A stretch of DNA of 13,243 bases from JBHHYR01 sp046757585 (GTDB taxonomy: Bacteria > Desulfobacterota > Binatia > HRBIN30), in the NCBI GenBank assembly GCA_046757585.1, contig JBHHYR010000106.1:1-13243 (forward strand). Reading direction: 5' to 3'. A model generated the notes under the pieces. That model was given only the letters and a program-made list of their open reading frames with translations, was not told the origin of the DNA and ran no database searches. Made by a program: the position numbers and the translations under genes. Shown piece after piece: positions 7,534 through 13,243 of this stretch. The first letter of the stretch is position 1; the number at the start of each line of letters is the position of its first letter.

Positions 7534-10326
7534 TCAGCTCACTGCTTCCGCGAGCTGCTTGAAACCATCCCGCAGATCGCCGCGGAAGTGGATGTGTATC
7601 ACTCGACGGCCCGCCTGCCGCAATGATTCGAGATCCCCGAGCGCCTGGGCTTGTTTCAACACGCCAAATGAGAAGGGTTCCCCGGGAATCGGCAGATCGT
7701 TCGCGTCCACGGCGGTAATTTGCACGAACAGGCCATTGTTGCTGCCCCCTTTGTGAAGCTGGCCCGTCGAGTGCAGAAAACGGGGGCCGAAGCCCACCGT
7801 TGTCGCCACATGGTAACGGTTGCGAATCGCCATGCGCAGTCGCTGGAGCGCTTGCTGGTTTGGCGGGTTGCGGTCGAGGTAGGCGAGAATGGCCACATAA
7901 TCGAACTCGTGCGCCTGCTTGAGGAACGGGGCAAGCGCTGCGACCGGATCGGGATGGGCAGGCGGCAGCTTTCCAGTCCGGCGAAACTGCTCGATTAGCC
8001 GCTTGGTGTTGTCCTTGCTCTCCTGGACATTCGGCTGGTCGAAGGGGTCAACAGCGATCAGGGCCCCCGCAATGGCAGTGGCGAACTCCCAGCGGAAGAA
8101 CTCGGCTCCCAGGTCGATCGGGTCTGGAACGGTAATACGCACGACCGGGTGACCGGCACTCTCGAGCCGGAAGAGCTGTACGTCGACGCTCGGGGCACTG
8201 CCCGGGAGTTCCAGGGCGACGAACACGCGGTCGCGGCCGTAGACCGCCGGATCGTCCAGGTCTTCCCCCTCGACGGGAAGGATGCCGCGGCCCTCCTTGC
8301 CCGTGCTCTCAGCGATGAGCTGTTCGATCCAATAGCCGTACGACGTGATCGAAGGGGAGAGCACGAGGGTAAGCTTGTCGCGCCCGTGCAGAGCCAGCTC
8401 GCCAAGCAGTGCGCCCAATTGCGCGCCGGGATTCGCGAGAGCCGGCAGCGGCACCGGGGTCTTGGGCGGCGCATCGCGAGCGGCCCCCGACGGCCGGCAC
8501 TGCTGAGCCATGCGCTGAGCGCTGGACAACAATGCGTGCACATCGACGCCAATCAAGGCGGCGGGGACCATGCCGAAATAAGACAGTGCGGAATACCGCC
8601 CGCCGATGTCCTTGAAATTGAGGAACACTCGCCGGAACTGCTGCTGGTGGGCTAGCCGTTCCAACGACGTACCGGGATCGGTAATAGCAACGAAGTTTGC
8701 CCCCGCCCGATCCCCCATTGCACGCCGCAGGCGGTCGTAGAAGTACGCCTGGAGGTAGACGCTCTCCGGGGTCCCGCCGGACTTGCTGGAAACGAGGAAC
8801 ACGGTCTTTTCCAAGTCCAGTCCCTGGGACAACCGTGCGATCATTGCCGGATCGGTCGTGTCGAGGACCCGCAATTCTGGCCGTCCCGGCCTGGTGGCGA
8901 ACGTTTGGCGGCAAACATCCGGGCAGAGGCTGCTGCCGCCCATGCCCAGCAGGAGAGCGTGCGTGAAGCCGGCCGCCTGGATCTCGTCGGCAAACGAGGT
9001 GAGTTCCTCGATGCGCTCCAGCATGGTATCCGCGACCGTGAGCCAGCCGAGCGAGTTACGGATAATGGCGTGATGTGCCGGCTGGTGGTGCCACAGCGTC
9101 GGATCCCTTTCCCACACACGCGGGATGACGCGGCGATCTTCCATCATTTGATACACTTCGTTGAGCCACGGCCGGTACCGGATCACGCTGGCCTTGCGAA
9201 TGGCGCACACCGCGCCTTCCGCCTGAGCTTCGATCCCCTTCATCAGCTGCTCCCAGGACTTGGCGAACGATTGCACCCCGTCCTTTTGCAGCTTCTCGGT
9301 GATCTCCTCGAACTCGATTCCGAACTGGGCCAGCGAGTCGATGACCCAGGGGGCTGCTTCGATATCCTTCTCCAGACGACTTGCCGGCACGCCATGATCC
9401 TTGAAGGCACTCAGCGTCGCAGGCGGCATCGTATCAACCGTATCGGCACCGATCAGCTCTTCAGCGTACAAGACGTCGCTGTAGCGCGGATTCTTGACCC
9501 CGGTACTCGCCCACAGGGGCCGTTGGGGTCTGGCACCCTTGCTCTTGAGCCGGGCGAAGCGTCCTCCACCGAAGATTTCCCTGAACTTGCCGTAGATCAC
9601 CTTGGCGTTCGCCACACCCGCCTTGCCGAGGAACTCCCACGCCTCACGGTTAGGCGCGAGAATCTTGTCGACTGCGCTGTCGATCCGGCTTACGAACACG
9701 CTGGCCACCGAGGCAACACTGCCGAGCGGCCTGCCGCCTTTTTCGAGCGCCTCCAAGCCTCGGAGATACGCTTCAGCCACACCCAGGTAATGCGCCAAGG
9801 AGAAGATCAGGGTGACGTTGATGCTCACACCGCCTCCGACGAGCTGCTCGATGGCGGACAGACCTGCGGGGGTGGCGGGCACCTTGACCATGAGGTTCTT
9901 GCGGCCAACCTTGTCGCGCAGCCGCCGCGCTTCAGCCACCGTCGCGGCGGTGTCGTGCGCCAACGATGGTGGCACCTCCAGCGACACGTAGCCGTCGACG
10001 CCCGCAGAAGCCTCGTAGACCGGCAACAGCAAATCGGCGGCCGCCTGGATGTCTTGCACTGCCAGCGTCTCGTAGATCGCCTCTGTCTCCTTACCTTCGC
10101 ACAAGAGCTCTTGCACTTGCTGTTTGTAGACGGCGCTCCCGGTGACCGCTTTTTCGAAGATCGTCGGGTTCGAGGTCACGCCGCGCAGGCCGTCCCCGTC
10201 GATCATGCGCTGCAGCTCGCCGGAGTCGATCAAGTCGCGGCTGATATTGTCGTACCAGACGGATTGCCCGAGGGTGAGAAGCTCGACTAGCGGGTTCGTG
10301 GGTCCCGGGGCGATGTGCCTTGCCAT
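7534..10326 (-). CDS. tal-pgi: Bifunctional transaldolase / glucose-6-phosphate isomerase
   Basis: A 930-residue fusion of two cytosolic sugar-phosphate enzymes. Residues about 1-370 are an actinobacterial-type transaldolase: YDNISR with Asp26, TSNPTIF (51-57), the Schiff-base lysine K148 in MVKVPAT, SINVTLIFS (168-176) and WASTGVKN (272-279). Residues about 380-930 are a phosphoglucose isomerase: GMGGSS (461-466), SSKSGGTPE (513-521), GGRYSALS (575-582), AESTGKEGRG (672-681, catalytic Glu673), DPFDQPNVQ (760-768) with nearby K771, and HSTGQLHKGG (852-861). Both sites look intact. Transaldolase makes fructose-6-phosphate, which the isomerase turns into glucose-6-phosphate for Zwf, the gene just upstream. 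Fusions of this type are known (often annotated bifunctional transaldolase/phosphoglucose isomerase). ATG 10326 has GGAGG 5 nt upstream, and an 11-bp gap separates it from zwf. The open frame back to 10704 is antisense-free read-through inside zwf and is not used. Confidence 0.95.
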   Translation of the reverse strand: MARHIAPGPTNPLVELLTLGQSVWYDNISRDLIDSGELQRMIDGDGLRGVTSNPTIFEKAVTGSAVYKQQVQELLCEGKETEAIYETLAVQDIQAAADLLLPVYEASAGVDGYVSLEVPPSLAHDTAATVAEARRLRDKVGRKNLMVKVPATPAGLSAIEQLVGGGVSINVTLIFSLAHYLGVAEAYLRGLEALEKGGRPLGSVASVASVFVSRIDSAVDKILAPNREAWEFLGKAGVANAKVIYGKFREIFGGGRFARLKSKGARPQRPLWASTGVKNPRYSDVLYAEELIGADTVDTMPPATLSAFKDHGVPASRLEKDIEAAPWVIDSLAQFGIEFEEITEKLQKDGVQSFAKSWEQLMKGIEAQAEGAVCAIRKASVIRYRPWLNEVYQMMEDRRVIPRVWERDPTLWHHQPAHHAIIRNSLGWLTVADTMLERIEELTSFADEIQAAGFTHALLLGMGGSSLCPDVCRQTFATRPGRPELRVLDTTDPAMIARLSQGLDLEKTVFLVSSKSGGTPESVYLQAYFYDRLRRAMGDRAGANFVAITDPGTSLERLAHQQQFRRVFLNFKDIGGRYSALSYFGMVPAALIGVDVHALLSSAQRMAQQCRPSGAARDAPPKTPVPLPALANPGAQLGALLGELALHGRDKLTLVLSPSITSYGYWIEQLIAESTGKEGRGILPVEGEDLDDPAVYGRDRVFVALELPGSAPSVDVQLFRLESAGHPVVRITVPDPIDLGAEFFRWEFATAIAGALIAVDPFDQPNVQESKDNTKRLIEQFRRTGKLPPAHPDPVAALAPFLKQAHEFDYVAILAYLDRNPPNQQALQRLRMAIRNRYHVATTVGFGPRFLHSTGQLHKGGSNNGLFVQITAVDANDLPIPGEPFSFGVLKQAQALGDLESLRQAGRRVIHIHFRGDLRDGFKQLAEAVS

Positions 10327-10337
10327 TGTGTCCTCCG

Positions 10338-11942
10338 TCACGCAGTGGATAACGGCCGCCAGGGAGCGTGCAGCCCGGCCATGAGTCGGTGGGCCCCTTC
10401 TGGCCCGTCCGTAAAAGGGTAGTAGTTCGGAAAGGCCGGCGGAGGGAGCGCGGCCCAGCCTTGGTGGATGGAAGTGATAAACCGCCAGGCGTACTGCACC
10501 TCGTCGGAACGGGTAAACAGGGACGGGTCGCCGCGGAGCGCATCGAGCAGCAACCGCTCGTAGGCTTCCGGCGATCGTTGTTGGAACGCTTGCCGGTATA
10601 TGAAATCCATATTCACCTCCTCGAGCGCCACCTGCATCCCGGGACGTTTGCACGCGAACGACAGGCTGATCCCCTCGTCCGGCTGAATACGAATGACCAG
10701 CCAATTCGACCGTGGCCGTAGCGCGACATTGGCCTGTGCAAGCTCCCGAAATAGCTGCATGGGCGGTTGCTTGAACTGCACGGCGATCTCTGACACACGC
10801 GTGCGCAGCCGCTTTCCCGAACGCAGGAAAAAGGGCACCCCTGCCCAGCGCCAGTTGTCGATCTTGAGCCGGAGGGCCACGTAGGTTTCGGTCATGGACT
10901 GCGGGTCGACGCCGTCTTCCTGCCGGTAGCCCTTGACAATATTACCTGCCTGTTCGCCGACGCCGTACTGCCCCCGCACGGTGCTGGCAGCCGCTGCATC
11001 ACGGGTCAGGGGCACCACGGCCCGGAGCACCTTCACCTTTTCGTCGCGGATCGCCTGGGAGTCCAGTGCCGATGGCGGCTCCATGGCAATCAGGCAAAGC
11101 AGCTGGAGCATATGATTTTGCACCATGTCTCGCAGTGTTCCCGCGGAGTCGTAGTACGTCCCACGGTGCCCCTCCATACCGAGCGTCTCGGCCACGGTGA
11201 CCTGCACGTGATCGATGTACTTGTGGCTAAACAGGGGCTCAAAAATCGAATTGCCGAAGCGGAAACTCAAGATATTCTGCACCGTCTCCTTCCCCAGGTA
11301 ATGATCAATCCGATAGATCTGGCCCTCATCCAGCGCGGCGGTGACGGCAGCGTTCAACTCCAACGCGCTCTGCAGGTCCCGGCCGAAGGGTTTCTCGATG
11401 ATCACCCGCGACCAGGCCTTCGCCTTCTTCTCGTACACCAGGCCAGCAGCCCGCAGGTTCCTGATGATCACCGGGAAGAACACCGGTGCCACGGACAGGT
11501 AGAACAGGCGGTTGCCGCAAAGCTCGTGTTGCTCGTTCAGGATTTCGAGCTTCTCCTTGAGCGCCTCGAAGGCGTGCAGATCGTCGTTGCTCCCGGCATG
11601 ATAATGCAACGCCGCGAGCAGGGGGTGGTCGGCTCCTACCGCTTGCGTTTCATGGCCTCCGTGGTCCTTCAAGGCTCGTAGCATGCTCTCCCGGTACGTT
11701 TCGTCTGTCATCTTGGTGCGGGCGAAACCGACGATCGTATAGCGTTCCGGCAGGTACCCCGCACAGTCGAGGTGGTAGAGTGCAGGAATCAACTTCCGCT
11801 TGCTGAGATCCCCGGACGCCCCGAAGATCACAATGGCTACAGGGTCCCTGGCACGCGCTTGCTCGGGGTCCCGACGTTCGTTGCCGTCGCGATGGACGCG
11901 CACCGACGCCGTCATTCGATTCGCGACATCATCTGGCGTCAT
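10338..11942 (-). CDS. zwf: Glucose-6-phosphate 1-dehydrogenase
   Basis: Oxidises glucose-6-phosphate to 6-phosphogluconolactone with NAD(P)+, the entry step of the oxidative pentose phosphate pathway. The 534 residues include the nucleotide-binding GASGDLSKRK (41-50), IIEKPFG (181-187), the active-site signature RIDHYLGKE (211-219, with Asp213 and His214), DHVQVTVAETLG (244-255), GTLRDMVQNHMLQ (268-280, His277 as proton acceptor) and RSGKRL near the substrate pocket. The roughly 32 residues before the first strand are slightly longer than usual and polar. I chose ATG 11942 because GGGAG lies 4 nt upstream. An internal Met at residue 10 is the alternative. It is the first gene of the operon zwf, tal-pgi, gnd, rpe. 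No pgl gene follows, although zwf and pgl are often adjacent. Confidence 0.95.
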   Translation of the reverse strand: MTPDDVANRMTASVRVHRDGNERRDPEQARARDPVAIVIFGASGDLSKRKLIPALYHLDCAGYLPERYTIVGFARTKMTDETYRESMLRALKDHGGHETQAVGADHPLLAALHYHAGSNDDLHAFEALKEKLEILNEQHELCGNRLFYLSVAPVFFPVIIRNLRAAGLVYEKKAKAWSRVIIEKPFGRDLQSALELNAAVTAALDEGQIYRIDHYLGKETVQNILSFRFGNSIFEPLFSHKYIDHVQVTVAETLGMEGHRGTYYDSAGTLRDMVQNHMLQLLCLIAMEPPSALDSQAIRDEKVKVLRAVVPLTRDAAAASTVRGQYGVGEQAGNIVKGYRQEDGVDPQSMTETYVALRLKIDNWRWAGVPFFLRSGKRLRTRVSEIAVQFKQPPMQLFRELAQANVALRPRSNWLVIRIQPDEGISLSFACKRPGMQVALEEVNMDFIYRQAFQQRSPEAYERLLLDALRGDPSLFTRSDEVQYAWRFITSIHQGWAALPPPAFPNYYPFTDGPEGAHRLMAGLHAPWRPLSTA

Positions 11943-12245
11943 GGCTCTCCCGTGTCGCTGCTTCGGTCATGCGGCGCCGGCTCGTGCGGGCGGCCACGTG
12001 ACGGGCGTTGTCATCGGCATCTGCTCACGGGCTAGCCTCCAGATTGCCTTGGCGCGGTCACTCACGCACTTACCCCCTCCGTGGTTGGATTCACCACGCC
12101 TCTTGCATGACGCATACGTGGACAACAGGATACCTCTTAAACGATCTCCTCCCTCGCACGCAAGCGGTCCCAGGTTCGGGTTGCCTAATTTGAATCGGCC
12201 AACCTCGGCTGCTATGAAAACGGGCCACCAGCTGTTCCGGACATC
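11943..12245. promoter_or_regulatory. Divergent intergenic region between zwf and ileS
   Basis: About 300 bp separate the divergent zwf operon and ileS, so promoters for both should lie here. A frame open across it (11800-12267) runs antisense through zwf's start and is not credible. I found no confident -35/-10 pair and no tRNA. A T-box leader is also absent: the expected GGGUGGNACCGCG-like segment is missing. A weak imperfect hairpin can form at 12177-12207, where GGTTG at 12179-12183 pairs with CAACC at 12200-12204, extended by two pairs on each side across single bulges. It ends about 40 bp before ileS. Confidence 0.45.
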
Positions 12246-13243
12246 ATGGATTACAGGCACACCTTGAACCTGCCCAAGACGGGGTTTCCCATGCGGGCGA
12301 ACCTGCCGGCGCGTGAGCCCCAGATCGTCGCGCGGTGGCACGACGAAGGCCTCTACCAGCAACTGTTGCGCACCAACGCCGGCCGACCGAAGTACGTACT
12401 GCACGATGGTCCGCCTTATGCCAACGGCCACGTGCATCTCGGCACGGCGCTCAACAAGATTGTCAAGGATATCATCCTGAAGTCGAAAGCCATGGCCGGA
12501 TTCAACACCCCCTACGTCCCGGGCTGGGACTGTCATGGGATGCCGATCGAGCACCAGGTCACTAGGGAGCTCGGCGGAAAAGCTGGGAGCCTCAGCCAGA
12601 TCGACATCCGCCGCCGCTGCCGCGCCTACGCGGAGAAGTACTGTGCCATCCAGCGAGAGGAGTTCCGGCGCCTCGGAGTCCTCGGCGACTGGGAGCATCC
12701 GTATCTCACGATGGCGCCGGGGTACGAAGCGTCCGTCATCAAGGTGTTTCGCGAACTCGTCGAGGGCGGTTTCATCTACCGGGGCCTCCGGCCGGTGCAT
12801 TGGTGCCCCGTCTGTGCCACGGCGCTGGCCGAAGCCGAGGTGGAATACGCCGACCACACGTCGCCTTCCATCTATGTGAAGTTTCCGTTCGTCGGCTCGG
12901 CCGCCGACGCGGGTGCCATGGCCGTGCAGTCGAGCGACGCACCGGAGCTGGCCCGGCATCACGCGGCCCTGGCCGTGGTGATCTGGACCACCACGCCATG
13001 GACGTTGCCGGCCAACCTCGCCATCTGCTTGAACCCACACCTCGATTACGTCGCCCTGCGCGTCAACGGCGCATACTACATTGTTGCGGCGCGCTTAGCG
13101 GACGGCGTCTTGGCCGCGATCGACCGGCACGACTGCGGCCGGCGCATTCCCGTCGATCTGACGCCGCTCGACGGACGCGACCTATTTCGGCATCCCTTCA
13201 TCAACCGGCCCGCGCGGTTGGTCTTTGAATCGCACGTCACCGC
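12246..13243 (+). CDS. ileS: Isoleucyl-tRNA synthetase (partial, N-terminal 332 residues)
   Basis: Class I aminoacyl-tRNA synthetase charging tRNA-Ile with isoleucine in the cytosol. The visible part begins with the family's usual DY-x-x-TLNLPKT-x-FPMRANLP opening, followed by HDGPPYANGHVHLG (53-66, the HIGH-type ATP motif), GWDCHGMPIE (93-102), and WCPVC-x-TALAEAEVEY (186-201). The editing (CP1) domain then starts, with WTTTPWTLPAN (247-257), the threonine-rich region that clears mischarged valine. The KMSKS motif and anticodon-binding domain lie beyond the right edge. ATG 12246 is the only usable start, because an in-frame stop occurs at 12186 with no other start codon between. There is no clear Shine-Dalgarno before it, unlike the genes of the zwf operon. 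The gene diverges from zwf and is functionally unrelated to it. Confidence 0.96.
   Translation, partial: MDYRHTLNLPKTGFPMRANLPAREPQIVARWHDEGLYQQLLRTNAGRPKYVLHDGPPYANGHVHLGTALNKIVKDIILKSKAMAGFNTPYVPGWDCHGMPIEHQVTRELGGKAGSLSQIDIRRRCRAYAEKYCAIQREEFRRLGVLGDWEHPYLTMAPGYEASVIKVFRELVEGGFIYRGLRPVHWCPVCATALAEAEVEYADHTSPSIYVKFPFVGSAADAGAMAVQSSDAPELARHHAALAVVIWTTTPWTLPANLAICLNPHLDYVALRVNGAYYIVAARLADGVLAAIDRHDCGRRIPVDLTPLDGRDLFRHPFINRPARLVFESHVT

Noticed and set aside
8905..10290. 461-codon open frame on the plus strand opposite tal-pgi
   Set aside because: It overlaps a gene with two intact catalytic domains, and its translation has no domain. It mirrors codon bias of the opposite strand.
10327..10704. 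Extension of the tal-pgi frame upstream of 10326
   Set aside because: It runs inside zwf in another frame. The ATG at 10326 has GGAGG at ideal spacing, and transaldolase homology begins there.
12161..12190. tRNA-like GGTTCG segment upstream of ileS
   Set aside because: No acceptor, D or anticodon arms can be drawn around it, so it is a chance match to a T-arm.
12140..12245. Possible T-box riboswitch before ileS
   Set aside because: The conserved T-box antiterminator sequence and a terminator hairpin followed by T residues are both absent.
11800..12267. 155-codon plus-strand frame spanning the zwf/ileS gap
   Set aside because: It covers the zwf start antisense and overlaps the ileS start. 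It has no ribosome site and no domain.

Overview
This is a GC-rich chromosomal segment made of housekeeping carbon-metabolism and cell-wall genes. Coding density is high, and most start codons on the minus strand sit just downstream of clear Shine-Dalgarno sequences. No phage, insertion sequence, CRISPR, rRNA or tRNA signal was seen. Three traits suggest a Gram-negative bacterium, perhaps an uncultured Desulfobacterota/Binatota/Myxococcota-type lineage: a MurNAc-recycling kinase/nucleotidyltransferase pair, a fused transaldolase/glucose-6-phosphate isomerase, and a class III fructose-1,6-bisphosphatase. That placement is a low-confidence inference.

Layout. Positions 1-653 (minus) hold a sugar-1-phosphate nucleotidyltransferase of MurU type, cut by the left edge. 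It is translationally coupled to the AmgK-type sugar kinase at 641-1849 (minus). Diverging from these, positions 2011-3570 (plus) encode a YtcJ-like metal-dependent amidohydrolase of unknown substrate. Only 12 bp later comes a class III fructose-1,6-bisphosphatase (3583-5535, plus). A 183-bp convergent spacer follows, with inverted repeats and a stretch resembling a dispersed intergenic repeat. Next is a four-gene minus-strand operon, in transcription order zwf (11942-10338), tal-pgi fusion (10326-7534), gnd (7481-6498) and rpe (6399-5719). A divergent intergenic region of about 300 bp separates zwf from ileS (12246 to the right edge, plus), which is cut by the window end.

How the genes work together. 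The zwf operon encodes most of the oxidative pentose phosphate pathway plus its return branch. Zwf oxidises glucose-6-phosphate, Gnd decarboxylates 6-phosphogluconate, Rpe epimerises ribulose-5-phosphate, transaldolase reshuffles carbon to fructose-6-phosphate, and the fused isomerase returns that to glucose-6-phosphate. The facing fructose-1,6-bisphosphatase would let triose phosphate re-enter as fructose-6-phosphate, so the locus could support a cyclic, reductant-generating pathway. 6-phosphogluconolactonase, ribose-5-phosphate isomerase and transketolase are not in the window. The AmgK/MurU pair would convert recycled MurNAc to UDP-MurNAc. I found no clearly new system. The most notable items are the enzyme fusion, the operon without a lactonase gene, the TTG start coupled to the kinase stop, the orphan amidohydrolase, and the convergent repeat.
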